64,000 nucleotides of DNA from Effrenium voratum (GCA_963377175.1 CAUJNA010003776.1:186001-250000), one strand, 5' to 3'. Numbered from the stretch's first letter, positions 12,305-52,454 are shown. Program-made: numbers and translations. Notes: generated by a model from the sequence alone, not told the origin.

Positions 12305-15300
12305 CACGCAAACGCGCACGCGAACGCGCACGCGCACGCGCACCCACACACACACACACACACAAAACACTCGCGGTATGACTAGAACGTGTTGTGGACT
12401 CTTTTTTTCCAAGTCAGTCAAAACAACCTGCATCCCTGGTGGCGTGCTTTCCCCCTTCGATTCGGCGGAACATTAGTAAAACTGCATAAGGTAAGCCTTG
12501 GGTGGGGCCCAGCAAATCAGGCGCCAGGGTCAGTTTTATTTGGTGCACATAGGCAGGCTTGGTTTTTGTTTTAAAAAAAGAAACACACACAAACAAGGGT
12601 TGGCTTTACGTTTGGACAATTCCAGGGGGATTAACTACCATGTCCTTGCACTCCGATCGGTAGCTCCGGCTTTCCTCCCATTTGCTCAAGACGCCTACAA
12701 CAAAAACCGTACTTCCATTTTAGTGATAGATTTCCCTTTAGATAGATTCTCTTTAAAACCACCGGGGGAAAACGGAAACTATTCAAATTCAGCAAGCGGA
12801 AGAAATACAGGCAACTGTTTTTTTTTTTTCCGGAGCCAACCACCGGCTTCAAGCAGCAAAAAATGGGTGGCCCTAGTTCAAACGCGGGAAGAAGAAAAAC
12901 ATATCCCCCGGCAAATTTCACTTTTTAACCCAAACGGGGGCGGGGGGGCAACATAGGAAATTAACTCATCAATAAGCCATGGTGTTGGGGGCCTCATCTG
13001 TAAACCTCCATTTGCTTAAGTCCCCTTAAAAATTACAACCTGTGTCCAGCAGTGAACTCGATTCCCTTCAAAACCTTAATTAAAAAAGGAGAAAAACAAC
13101 GCGTTTGAAAAACTCAAAATCTTGGGCCTCCAAGCCCAAAACAAAGCAACAACTTCCAACAACCTTTGCCCCAGGGCGCCGTTCTTGTTCTTGTCCAGCT
13201 TGCTGTAGATGGCCCGCAGCTCTGGCTCCGAAAGGCCGTTGTCGCCCTCGATCAGATGGACCGGGACCCGAAATCAAACATGGTGTCCACTACCGGACCC
13301 AAACGGAAGCCACCCCGGGAAATTTGATGAGATATGACCATGAAAAAATACGAACCCTTTTTGAGGCGAAAGCGACAGTTTCTGGGGGTGAAGTTTGGTG
13401 TACGCCTGTTGGGGTATTTTACTTTCAGGGTTTAGGTGCCCAAAAAGTGTGGTAGTGTTGACCCTACTGAGGAGTACACCCATTCAAAACCCATGTACAA
13501 TTGATTATCGATCTATGTTGGCTCCAATATTGACTTTCAAAGCTAGTCTGTTTGGTGCACCAGTCGATGTCTGTGCAGGTTTGCTCTTAGTTTTTGCTCT
13601 CTCTTCATTACGTTCTTTCGGAACAATTTGTCCGTAGCAGGTACCTCTCAGCTTATTTCAGGACACGCAATCTTCGCGAGGCACCGAAATAGCAATGGCT
13701 GGCAATCCAAGCACCGCCCACAAGGCAGCGTCTGCGGTGCGAGCACCATATGTCCTACCTGCATCACATCTCTGCCAAAAGGAGACTCAATCAAGGTGTA
13801 AGCGCAGGCAAGCTGGGAAATTCGGGGGACCCTCGTTGACATAGATGTTGGCTTATCCAAGAGGTGAGGTTAAACCACCCAAATGGAGCAATGTAAATAA
13901 CAATCCTACCAACAAGGTTGTATTGAAGGGACGCAGACCCGACCAACCTGTCTGAGCCGCCGGCGGCTGCCTGGATGTCCGAGTAGCTGGCAGTGCCCTC
14001 GGGAGTGGCGAATAAAACTCTTCGCCACTCAAAAGTACATATTTCTTGTCTTCCAGAACCGTCTGCAAAGAAAATCGAGGCCCCAAGCAAACCCAAATCG
14101 ACCCCAAGTCCCCTACCATCGAATCCACATGGGGCGCTCTCCGGGAAAAAGAAAACTTGGGCCCAGGCCCATGACACCCCAGGGGGTCGGAAGTCCACCT
14201 CAGAGATTGGCCCCTGAGATTGATCCGGACTTTTATAAACCGACTCCATTCCTACTGTGGATGGAAAAGCGAAATCCATTTCGCACCACCTTGAAACAAT
14301 GGGAGGCGTTTTATAAACCGACTCTATTGCTACTGTGGATGAAAAAGCTAAGTCCACTTCTCACACCACGAAATGAAACCATGGTGGAAATTGTTGGTTA
14401 GTATTTACAGGGGGAATCGAATCATTCCAGGGTTTCTCGGATGGTGCGAAACGGAGTTCGTCCATCCACAGTAGGGTTCCACTCTAAAAGTGATGTCTGA
14501 GTCCCCCCACTCAAAGGAAAAAAGGGGGACCCTATTCATCAAGCAGAAGGTCGGAGCGGGCAGCTTTACGCAAACGGCGGATCCGAAGCTGGGCGTTCCA
14601 GCGTCCGAAGGGCGTTGTGCCTGAGGGCCTCTCACGAGCATGCAGACGTGGTGTTTGAAGGTTGAAACAACGCCAAAGGCTTTGGGGAGGACCGTATCGG
14701 TTCGGCTTCATGCGCGCAGTCACCCCGCCAACATGGGCCAGCTCTTGCTGGTGACACCCGACTGGTTTCGGCGCTGGGTTTCATCAAGGCATCGGATGGA
14801 GCATGAAACACATAAACATATCAAACATATCATGGGGCCAAAAAGGGAAGCAAGGGCTTATCTGGGCTCCCCAGCCCCCATGAACATGAGGCAGGATCCG
14901 ATCCTTTTTCCACTTTTACACGACCCCAAGTTAACCAACCAGCCAGCAAGCCCACCCACCCACCCACCCACCCCACCAAAGAAACAACCAACCTAAAAAA
15001 AACAAGCAAGCAAAATCAGTCTGAAGCGGGGAAAACGGAAACCCCCAAGCAGCACCCCGCAGATTCGACTGGGCATCGACGACTCCGTGGGCCTGTTCTC
15101 GCCATCATCGGCAAGGTGGGCGAGGGCGGGGAGCTGAGGCCGCTAGGGTGGGGCGAGGCGCTCCTGACGCTCGGTGAGCGACGGGCGGACGGGCGGCGAG
15201 CGGCGACCCGAGGGATGCGGTGAGCGCCAAATGGGCGGAGAGACGTTCGAAAATTCGAGATGAAGGGTCATTTTGGGGATGGTTGCGAAATCCATTTTGC

Positions 15301-18300
15301 ACCTGAGAAACCCTGGATTGATGATTCCCGTGTAAACTCCTACAAACAATGGTGTTCCATGGTTTCAACGTGGTGCGGGATTTCGTCCATCCACAGTAAT
15401 GAGTTGGTCACAAGGCTTTGCATGGCCGCAAGGTTCTAAGATGATCAGGATGGCTATGTTTAAGCCTCGCGATCTGAATCAAGCCAGGTGGTATCTACAA
15501 AAATGGCCTGGATACGTTGGGCGCTGGTTTCTTGACTGTCCTGGATTCAGGTCGATTTGAAACTCACTTCCGTCGTTGACAAGTCGGAGTTGTCAGTTCT
15601 ATGGTCTTCCCAAGTCACGAAACTGCAGGAGAGTTGGTGGATGATTGTTCCCATGGGAAGCCCTTGTTTTTCTGCAAAGCGTGTTGTCAAATAGACAAGC
15701 CCCAAGTGGTTCGTTCAACATGTGTCTCAAAATGCGGAAGCGCCCTCTTGGATGGTTTTCATGGCAAACCACCAGGAAACTTGCTGCTTGAAGTCTTGGC
15801 GCACGTGCGGAAATGCTTAAAACCCTGCCTTGGCCAAATGATACGGCGAACATGGCGATGCCTCTCCTGCCTGCCTGCAAGGTGTGGTCGTCTTCAACTC
15901 GCAAACCGAACAACGGGACAGCCGTGAAACAGTCCAAAAAAGAGAGGGAAACATGGCCATGGGCCAAAATCCCGTACCCCCAGTGAACATCCCAATTCCC
16001 ACTAAAATAGACTAGAATGGGTGGTGCAGCTTCCCCAAAATGGTGCCATTGGTTTTGACCCACAGCCACATAATCCCATCGCACTGTGGATCTGGGCTGG
16101 ACCATGTTCTCTTGGGACCTTCTGATGGGTTCCAACGTGGGAGAGTGGTTTTATGGTCGAGTGCGAGCATGCCAAATCGGGGTGCCTTCCCCCTTTCCAT
16201 CGCAAAAAGCAACTTCAAAACACATCCTCCCCCCATCCCCCCTCGCTAAAACCACACGCGCACACGCACTCACATCTACCTCCCTGTGGGGGTTTTCTCC
16301 GAGTGCCCCCTCCCGCTGCGGGAGAAGCAATTCAACAGACCGATCCGTCCTGCCCCTAGTGCCACCGGGCGCACCAGGCGCCTGGTAAATCGCTCAACGG
16401 CGCGATTTCTCCGCGGCGATTTTGACATCCCCGGCCGCGTGGTTTAAAATATGTTAGCCTTACTCCCACCAACATGGCACCTGTGGGGAGGAACCTGGAA
16501 GATCATTTTCCTCTTGGATGGACCCCCTGCGAGGTGCCATGTTAGCGGAAGAGAGTGTACATGGACCCCAGCAATGGCAGAATTCCTTTTGGCCTTCCTT
16601 CTAAAGGAAAGGCGACCCGCCCTCGAAAAGGGCGAATGCTATCAATAGCCTACCCAAATCCATGTGGAAAAAGTTATCTGGGCGGAAAACCTGGAAACAT
16701 CTGGGAGCCACGGGAATTGCATTCTTTGTCCGCAGCATGCATGTGGAGCCCTGTTGCATACAGGGCTAGGGATGAATGGCACATTTTTTGCTTAAACCAT
16801 GGGACCGGGCGTGTCTCACGAACGCGGATTGATGCTTCGCCCAATGGTCCAGTCTCCTGGGTCTTGACGCTTTTCGACCATCCTGCGAGGGTTGGCCCAT
16901 TGATTAACCTCTGGAGAGGGTCCTCTTCAATGGTCTGAGTCCCCACTGAAACAATCAGAAAACCCCTAGTAATAAATGGCTGTGGCCCAACATGGAACTA
17001 TGACAAGTGGAACCCAGGACTAAACCCCTGGTGGCTGAATTTTGACCCATACACAAATAGGGATTTATGAATCTGGGGTTCCCATTACCCAAACATCAAG
17101 ACGTCTCCCTTAAGCATCAAGACTGCTCCCACAAACCATGGTTGAATTTACCTTGGGTTTCCCTTGTTCCCTACTTGCAAAATGTCGGCCATCCACTGAA
17201 CAACCTCACCCTTCCGGAACCTTAGACCGGGAGCGCCCCAAACCACTCCAGAATGCAACCCTCCTAGCTGCTCCGGAGCACTCCGCAGCTTCGGGCAAAG
17301 ACCCCATGGCTTTCGGCTGGGGGAAAACCGGCAAACTGCAACCAATGCCAGCAAAATGACAAAAAGCTTCGCCCGGTTCCGATGTTTGGCGGGAAAACGT
17401 AAGATCCATCTTCAAACTTCAGCCAGGGCCTATAGGGAAAAACCAAAACACACACACACACACAAACCCGCGAAAACCGCCCGGCGGCCCTTCTTCGTTT
17501 CGCCCGTCCCCGGCGCCCGAAGCCCCGAAGCCCCGACGAGGCTGGGCCGCCGCGCGCCCAGCTGCGGCGCCTGGCTGTTCCCGGCCGAGGAGTACCTGTC
17601 AGACTTCTGGGGCCCTCAGAAGCTTTGGCGCAGCTTCCCAAGAAGCAGAAACTGGGAATTTTTGCCATTTGGGTGTGGCTCAAAAATAAGGTGGTTGGGC
17701 GATGTCCCATTTGTCTGCTCTTGGTCTTTCTCCAACTGGTGGTTGGGTGGTTTCCCATTTAACAACAAGAAGCAGTACCTGTCGGCACATTTTGGCCCTT
17801 GGCTTTGGCTGAAAAAGCTTCCCTCCAAGTGGTGGGAAAACCACTCAGCTTCCCACTACCTTTGGTGGTTTGGATGGGTGGAAGGGGGGGGTTCTCATTT
17901 ACAAGCAAAAAGGTTCAGGGGCTGGGTGGTTTCCCATTTGTCTGCTCTTTGTCTTTCTCCAAATGGTGGGTGGGTGGTTTCCCATTTACCAACAAGAAGC
18001 GGACTTTCATTTCCCCAAACCAATCTACCCTCCTTCCGCTCATGGAATTTGAGGGGGATCCTCTTGCACGGGCCCGACGTCTCCACGTTTGTTGGAAAGC
18101 AAGCCCGTCCTACCGTGGATTGTGGCGAACTCCGCTTCTCGCAGCATCCAAGAAACCAAGGGAAGGAACCCGCAACGTTTGTTGGCATTTAAAATATTAA
18201 GGGGCCTCGAATCATTTCTAATGCTACACTTCCATTTGCTTGAGCCCCCTGGAAAACATAAAAATATGTCCAGGAGTGATCGATTCCTTAAAAAACCAAC

Positions 18301-20049
18301 AGGGGAAAATACAACAGATTCTTAAGCAAATGGAAGCAAAGCAGACTGAAATCAACTCGAAAGCTTCGGAACCCTCTTGGCCAACTCCGGATAGGCTCCT
18401 CTTTTCATTGGGGCTGGGGGGGAGGGAGGGGAGGGGGAGGGAGCCTTAAATAAGGCCTTATTAAGGGCTTAATAGCTCCCCCCCCCTCCCCTCCCTCCCC
18501 CCACCCATGATCTTTGGAGGCCTCAACCTTCACTACACGAAGGCAAATGTGTGGACAATACCTCACAAATTGGGGGGGGAATGGCTGATCAAAATGGTCC
18601 GTAAATTCGTGGGATGACCATTGGATGCAAAAAACCACAAAGCGATTCGATATTCAAACACTGAATGGGACAGGTTGCTCATGGTCATCAGGGGGCAGGA
18701 ATAGTGTCAACCCCCAAATACTGTGGATGGACAAATTCCTGCACCAATTGAAACCATGGGAAACCATGGTTTGCGGGTATTTACAGGGGAATCGAATCAT
18801 TCCAGGGTTTCTTAGGTGGTGCAGGATTTCGTCCATCCACAGTATGACCATGGCAAAAACGGCTGATGTCAAACGTACTCGAGCAAGCCTGAAGAAACTG
18901 CTTCAGATGGGCACAGTCTGTGTCCAAACCGGCGTCAAAGCGGCGGGCTCCCCCAAAAATCCTCTCGGGCTCCCCAAAAAATCGGGTTCTTCGCGTTGGT
19001 CTCCCTTTAAACCAACCTGAAAAGGGATGCCAACGCCAAGAAAACACACACCCAGATTTCCAAGATGTCTACCCGCACAACAAAAACACCGGCAAGTTCT
19101 TTTGACCCCCATTCTCTCGATATTTCCCTCGATAAACCAACCCTAAACCAAGAATAACAAAAGCTTAAACCAGCCCTAAACCAACCCTAGACCAACCCTA
19201 AACCCGCCCTAAACGAAGAATGAAGCTCGATTATAAACTCGGGTCTTTGGGATGCTGAAACAGCAACCACAGCACAGGAAGCCACCCATTGCTTGAGTTG
19301 GTTCTGTCGCAGGGCTAAACCGAGCGGCGACCGACGCCACTCGTTCAGTCCAGGGCTTCCAGCGGTGGGGGCTGGTGAAAGCTGGGTGGCCGATAAACCT
19401 CAAGGCGCGCTTCAAGTTGGGAGTTTGAAAAAGGGTGGATTCAGAGATGCCAAACCACATGCGGCTACAAGCGATCCATCACAAGCTTTGTTGGAAGCCC
19501 CTTGCAGTTCCTCAACAGGGTGTCTTGTTTGATGCTTTTTGTGCGCAGTTTTAACGCAAAAGGAACACCATCATTTTGTGGGTAAGACACGCCCATATGT
19601 CTCACCCAAGCATTGCACCAATGTCCAGCAATACCCTTTAGGTTAGCTATAAAACTGCAATGTATCGCTAAACCTGCCTTACTGTTGGTTCTAGATATGA
19701 TCGACAACTTGTTTGTCTTAGTTTTTCTGAAGTACCCAGCTTCTTCCCCAACCACAAATGTCATCGTTCGATCCTGGTCCAATCAACCTGTACATGCAAG
19801 ATGGTTGCTAAAAGAGGTTGGTTTTGATGTCCAGAAAAACATCCCCAACTTGTAGAAGTCACACCCTCCAAAAAACAGCGTTTGATCTCCAGAACAACAT
19901 GCCCAACATGTTGGGATTCAGAAAAAAGAAGAAGAAAGAAGAAGAAGAAGAAGAAACAAAAAAAAAGAAGAAACACAAAAAGGAAACGCCCAGGTGGTAC
20001 GTATCCCAACCTTAAAGGTCGCATCTAGGACCGCGGCCGGCGCTGCCAT
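3923..20049 (-). CDS. EF-hand protein gene, many exons (3' end not found)
   Basis: Nine consecutive exons (13246 down to about 3923) join in phase into a Ca-binding protein with canonical EF-hand loops DKNKNGTVSKLEL and DADASGSISKLEL and partner hands such as GKKGIDFDSFAKHV. A unit of about 75 residues is duplicated: SKLELIAAV...SDEKCFDELHTLFEEA parallels SKLELVAAM...DDENLFEKIDGLFEAL. Seven of the eight introns between them start with GC; one starts with GT. Candidate upstream exons are at 20011-20049 (start), 17468-17595 and 13948-13997, with GC-rich pieces near 18.9, 15.1 and 14.6 kb. The start exon lies only 906 nt downstream of the HSP90 stop, in tandem. The last exons may be below 3.9 kb or outside the window. 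The precise family is not known. Confidence 0.65.
4293..4396. mobile_element. MITE family A copy
   Basis: 104 bp bounded by CTAGGTCCTCCAGTAG and CTACTGGGGGACCTAG. The inside carries AAGGGTACC and a run of GTAGTCTATTTTAGTAGGG shared with other copies. It lies in an EF-hand gene intron. Confidence 0.78.
4523..4572 (-). CDS. EF-hand gene exon h
   Basis: (H)NTAVDEFLMPGVDSSR. Acceptor ATCCGAG|ATAATA, in phase with exon g; donor AGCAGG|GCCGCG (GC). Confidence 0.6.
5697..5775. repeat. CCCA tetranucleotide repeat
   Basis: About 18 uninterrupted CCCA units in the EF-hand gene intron between exons h and g, flanked by CCTAAACCC-like tracts. Confidence 0.9.
6480..6722. repeat. AAAT and ATT microsatellites
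   Basis: Imperfect AAAT repeats to about 6650, then an ATT run. AT-rich island in the EF-hand gene intron. Confidence 0.9.
6801..6920. repeat. 12-bp minisatellite CTGGTGGAACCC
   Basis: About nine units of CTGGTGGAACCC with a few substitutions. As a multiple of three it leaves every frame open. Confidence 0.9.
7001..7067 (-). CDS. EF-hand gene exon g (canonical loop)
   Basis: DADASGSISKLELVAAMQSL then SA plus one base: a complete canonical EF-hand loop (Asp1, Asp3, Ser5, Gly6, Ile8, Glu12). Acceptor CCGCAG|GATGCG; donor GCGC|GTTTTT (GT). Confidence 0.8.
7627..7673 (-). CDS. EF-hand gene exon f
   Basis: LLRPRNRMQEIFNLI. It carries the entering helix of the next EF-hand. Acceptor CCTGAG|CCCTTC; donor CTCATC|GCCTGA (GC), which joins to DADASGSISKLEL. 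Confidence 0.75.
8363..8477. mobile_element. MITE family D-related copy
   Basis: CACATGGCTGTGGCCC ... TTTGAGCCACAGCCACATG bracket 115 bp, with ACCCAAAATGG and GGAAACATGCACC inside. Confidence 0.55.
8750..8816. mobile_element. MITE family A fragment
   Basis: The right half of family A: TTAGTAGGGGAACCCTCCCG and CTGCTGGGGGACCTAG. The left half is missing. Confidence 0.6.
9001..9080. repeat. 9-bp CCACCCCAA minisatellite
   Basis: About eight units CCACCCCAA/CCACCCCAT, just inside the intron after EF-hand exon e. Confidence 0.88.
9190..9282 (-). CDS. EF-hand gene exon e
   Basis: SIGRIFREEISAGKKGIDFD then SFAKHVRKAQ. GKKGIDFDSF is a variant EF-hand loop. Acceptor GCCAAG|CCTCG; donor CAGG|GCTTGG (GC). 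A GGGGT/CCACCCCAA repeat starts at once in the intron. Confidence 0.7.
9870..9948 (-). CDS. EF-hand gene exon d
   Basis: IDGESLLSDEKCFDELHTLF then EEAKKT plus one base. Acceptor GGCTAAG|ATCGAC; donor ACTA|GCGCGA (GC). The helix aligns with DDENLFEKIDGLFEAL of exon i, showing an internal duplication. Confidence 0.68.
10046..10150. mobile_element. MITE family A copy, opposite orientation
   Basis: CCCAGTAGTGCCCC at the left and GACCTCCAGTG at the right with the internal TAGTAAAATAGACTACAG string, the reverse complement of the family A core. The outer CTAG ends are lost. Confidence 0.65.
10665..10703 (-). CDS. EF-hand gene exon c
   Basis: AVSQEKSIADMLG, 13 codons. Acceptor TCGGCAG|GCTGTG. The donor is taken as GGC|GCCGGG (GC); other GC sites a little further on also keep phase. 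Confidence 0.55.
10751..10836. repeat. GGGTT pentanucleotide repeat
   Basis: About 17 GGGTT units with three variants. It lies just upstream (intron side) of EF-hand exon c and resembles a shortened telomere-like unit. Confidence 0.88.
11514..11612. mobile_element. MITE family D-related copy
   Basis: GTATGGGTCAAAATTACACC ... TTTTTGACCCACAGCC, the reverse orientation of the subtype at 38907 (shared ACCGCAGGTTTTAGTCCATG). Confidence 0.6.
11688..11716 (-). CDS. EF-hand gene exon b (29 nt)
   Basis: (G)TVSKLELIA: the end of a canonical EF-hand loop and following helix. Acceptor GCGCGAG|GTACC; donor ATCGCG|GCGCGG (GC). Confidence 0.7.
12085..12365. repeat. Compound CA / CCCA / CCCG / CGCA repeat
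   Basis: CA dinucleotides, then CCCA, CCCG and ACGC units pass into each other with little interruption. It lies in the EF-hand gene intron between exons a and b. Confidence 0.9.
13005..13092. mobile_element. MITE family B fragment
   Basis: CTCCATTTGCTTAAGTCCCC and GTGAACTCGATTCCCTTCAAA match the left end and core of family B; the right inverted repeat is missing. Confidence 0.5.
13180..13246 (-). CDS. EF-hand gene exon a
   Basis: GDNGLSEPELRAIYSKLDKN then KN and one base. Acceptor ATCGAG|GGCGAC; donor AACG|GCGCCC (GC). Joined to the next exon it completes the loop DKNKNGTVSKLEL, which fixes the GC donor. Confidence 0.75.
13948..13997 (-). CDS. Candidate EF-hand exon (GTASYSDIQA)
   Basis: Acceptor CCCGAG|GGCACT, then GTASYSDIQAAAGGSD, which matches the second half of an EF-hand loop plus helix. 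A GT donor lies at GACAG|GTTGG. Phase with the next exon is only met by a GC donor at GCA|GCCGCC, so the 3' end is uncertain. Confidence 0.45.
14246..14475. mobile_element. Cluster of family C fragments
   Basis: Two left ends (CTACTGTGGATGGAAAAGC, CTACTGTGGATGAAAAAGC) and one right end (GTTCGTCCATCCACAGTAG) lie within 230 bp. This looks like nested or repeated insertions. Confidence 0.6.
14532..14641 (-). CDS. Possible exon of the EF-hand gene
   Basis: Acceptor GTGAG|AGGCCC followed by (G)AGGCCCTCAGG, read EALRHNALRTLERPASDPPF with a possible GC or GT donor at TTT|GC|GTAAAG. A second frame, RWNAQLRIRRLRKAARSDLL, is open too. The first fits the incoming phase of the 17468-17595 exon. Confidence 0.3.
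15030..15240. other. GC-rich candidate exon, strand and frame unresolved
   Basis: About 200 nt are markedly GC-rich against an AT-richer background. A Ser/Pro/Arg-rich minus-strand frame (SARRSPSVRSASPHPSGLSS) and a plus-strand frame (IRLGIDDSVGLFSPSSAR) are both open. It could be a linker exon of the EF-hand gene. Confidence 0.25.
15283..15398. mobile_element. MITE family C copy
   Basis: Interior GTAAACTCCTACAAACAATGG and right end TTTCGTCCATCCACAGTA match family C. The left end starts inside GCGAAATCCATTTTGCACC. Confidence 0.65.
15952..16071. mobile_element. MITE family D copy
   Basis: CATGGCCATGGGCCAAAATC ... GGTTTTGACCCACAGCCAC with the same CAGTGAACATCCCAATTCCC interior and a CTAAAATAGACTAGAATGGG core. 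Confidence 0.7.
17468..17595 (-). CDS. Candidate upstream exon of the EF-hand gene
   Basis: 128 nt, (G)YSSAGNSQAPQLGARRPSLV ... GETKKGRRAVFA(G), bounded by GACAG|GTACTCC and GCGG|GTTTGTG (GT donor followed by a CA/TG microsatellite). Rich in Gly, Ala and Arg; likely a disordered N-terminal segment. Two other frames are also open over part of it. Confidence 0.45.
18229..18336. mobile_element. MITE family B copy
   Basis: 108 bp with inverted ends CTTCCATTTGCTTGAG / CTTAAGCAAATGGAAG. The inside reads CCTGGAAAAC ... GTGATCGATTCCTT ... AACAGGGGAAAATA, shared with other copies. Confidence 0.75.
18718..18845. mobile_element. MITE family C, complete copy
   Basis: 128 bp with terminal inverted repeats ATACTGTGGATGGAC / GTCCATCCACAGTAT. 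The interior is itself partly palindromic (GTGCAGGAT / TTCCTGCACCA). Non-coding. Several other copies occur in the window in both genes' introns. Confidence 0.8.
18846..18960 (-). CDS. Possible exon, limits uncertain
   Basis: Minus-strand frame RRFDAGLDTDCAHLKQFLQA then CSSTFD is coding-like and begins after GGGAG. A donor TAC|GTTTGA is possible. It lies next to a MITE (18718-18845). It could belong to the EF-hand gene or be chance. Confidence 0.25.
19134..19216. repeat. Degenerate CCCTAAACCAA (telomere-like) tract
   Basis: Six or so copies of CCCTAAACC plus two to three bases. CCCTAAA is the complement of the TTTAGGG telomere unit found in dinoflagellates. A weaker tract is at 5400-5690. 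Confidence 0.6.
20011..20049 (-). CDS. Candidate first exon of the EF-hand gene
   Basis: ATG followed by AAPAAVLDATFK, then AAG|GTTGGG, a GT donor in phase 0. The surrounding sequence is GC-rich, unlike the flanks. Assignment to the EF-hand gene rests on strand and position. Confidence 0.4.
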
Positions 20050-20501
20050 CCTGGCGACGTTGTCTGTACCGCGCGCTGTCTCTACTTTCTCTAAACAGCG
20101 CAAGAAACACAGCACCAAGGGGTCCAAGGGGGAGGGTCAAGCTTGAACCAGGATGTGGACCCCAGGTTTTTTGGTTCTTGTTTCCATTCACCATTCCATT
20201 TTGGGTACCTACTGTTTGACCTGTGTTTCACCCCCCCAAGTCAGCGACAAATGTATGCGTTTTGGCGGTTTTGCCTCAGCATTTCAACATCCCAACTCAC
20301 TGGACTGACACGGTGAGGATTTGGACCGCGGCAGGAGTTGGACCCCCCAAGTCGTTGGGTTCCTTTTGGGGCCCAACTTCAAACCGACCAAAACGTCAGC
20401 TCCACAAAGACCCAAAGCACCTCTAACTGGAGATGCAGGACAAAAACATCGGTGTTCGATATTTGCATGGAAACGGCAGTCAACGCAGATTCCTTTGCAA
20501 C

Positions 20502-20503
<2 letters not shown>

Positions 20504-20564
<61 letters not shown>
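20504..20564. repeat. GA microsatellite between HSP90 and the EF-hand gene
   Basis: About 30 GA units with one interruption in the short spacer downstream of the HSP90 stop. Confidence 0.95.
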
Positions 20565-20568
<4 letters not shown>

Positions 20569-20955
20569 TGCTCATCCTGACCAGTGCCCCTGCCCTGCAC
20601 CCTCATTTCTTGCCGTTGCTGTCGCAAGTTCGAAGGTATGTAGCATGCGCGCGTGATAGACCGTAGTCTAGATCCCTGCGCTTGAATTCAGAGAACACCA
20701 CTCGCTGACCTGCTCAAATGACTGGCCGAAACAAAGACTATTCTTGACCCTTTTCTGATAAGAACGAAATCTAGCAGCACCAAAACTTCAAGATTGGTTT
20801 GATGCCATACTTACCAGGGAAGCCCATCCATTTTTCCAAAAGCTCACCCATGCTTCTTCGCTGTCGTGGCCCTGGGACCTCGGAACACCGAGGGCCAAGA
20901 GCTCTTGGCAGGTCAGCCTTCCGGTGCTCGAGTTGCCCTCTGGCAACTGGACTGC

Positions 20956-51279
<30,324 letters not shown>

Positions 51280-51300
51280 GGCGAAAGTCTAAGTGACTGG
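51280..51300 (-). promoter_or_regulatory. Candidate spliced-leader trans-splice acceptor of HSP90
   Basis: CACTTAG|ACTTTCGCC precedes the HSP90 ATG, giving a possible 9-nt 5' leader after trans-splicing. Dinoflagellate mRNAs receive a 22-nt spliced leader at such AG sites. The site is inferred from position only; other AGs lie further upstream. Confidence 0.35.
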
Positions 51301-51336
51301 CGCACGACTACTCTCACACAAAATTTATCTCCGCTC

Positions 51337-51347
51337 CTTGAGCAAAA
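51337..51347 (-). other. Possible relict of the dinoflagellate spliced leader
   Basis: The minus strand reads TTTTGCTCAAG about 57 nt upstream of the HSP90 ATG. The 3' part of the dinoflagellate leader is TTTTGGCTCAAG, so this differs by one missing G. Relict leaders of this kind are known upstream of dinoflagellate genes that passed through cDNA. Eleven bases with an indel may also be chance. Confidence 0.25.
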
Positions 51348-52454
51348 CTTCTCCTGCGTTCAAGTTGTAACGGTCAACGCTACAACGCTGCTGCAGCAAC
51401 AGGATAGAATCACAGGGCTATACACAAGCCGATGCGCTGTGCAAGGGGAGGACGCCAAGGAAAACAAAGCCAGGGCCTGCTACAAATGGCTAATGTGGTG
51501 ATTGAGGAAAAATAAAGCAAAGGGCTTTCTCCCAACCTGACCACTCGGCCACTCCAGCTCAATTTGCCAGGGATGCGAAGATTGGAAGTGCGGCGACGCG
51601 TAACCTCGGCGCGCAAAGGCCCGGCTCTGCCTGCTAAACATTGCAGAAGTGCTCATTTGGGCCTGTCTCAACATCGACTGTGACCCCGTGTTTGGTATGG
51701 GAGCCGGTGGGCAAAAAAAACACGGCCTCGGAATAGGGGCACACAGTTTGTTGGATGGGACCAAAACGTACTCAGACGCTTTACGCTCTTGACCCTCTTC
51801 ACATTTCGTTCAGCTCCTGAGCGTCAATCCAGGCTGCATGGTCGGCGCTGCCATTGCGCACCTGTTCCAAAAACAGGCGGTGTGTTGTACTTCTTCGGAC
51901 TTTTAGGTGGTGTGTTTTTGTCAAAGCTTCACTCGCCACGCGTCCTTTTGGTTGAGTGAATCCCATCCAAAGTGCAACTCTACCTCTTGGGCCAAGCTGC
52001 GGATGATCGATTCGCGGAAACAACTGAGAAAATTGGTACAAGAAAGCCATTGCTTGGTGGCTATTGCCCCGCACACAGCATACATCTTCCCGTCCCCACT
52101 CCCACCCACCACCACCCGGAACCAAAAGTCAAAGATCCAACCACATGCCCTTATTTTGGGGCTGAAAATGTCGAAAGCTAACAGAACCAAAGGCCAATGT
52201 CCTCTCACTGTTCGAGCCTGTTGGGCTGTCAGGCCCGTTGGGCCCATGAAGTCAAGGCTGAGAGGAGAGGAGCTGTTTGGTGCAGTCATGCCATGGAAAA
52301 TTGAAGGTTTTGAAATACTTGATCTTGACGCGAGGCTGCTGTTGGCTGACAACCCACGCCAGGCACGGAGCAAGGTCTGTTCAAGCCTAGTAGAAGTTGT
52401 CTCGAGCTGCGCTGGAATCTTCACGCCTTTGCGCCGAATCACCGCTCCCATCGC

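Noticed and set aside
11217..12476. 419-residue plus-strand frame
   Set aside because: Its second half is translated CA/CCCA/CCCG repeat and the first half overlaps minus-strand EF-hand exon b. No recognisable protein.
51560..51690. Possible mitochondrial presequence (MSTSAMFSRQSRAFARRG)
   Set aside because: Looks like a targeting peptide but leads into no recognisable protein and is not followed by a splice-consistent exon.
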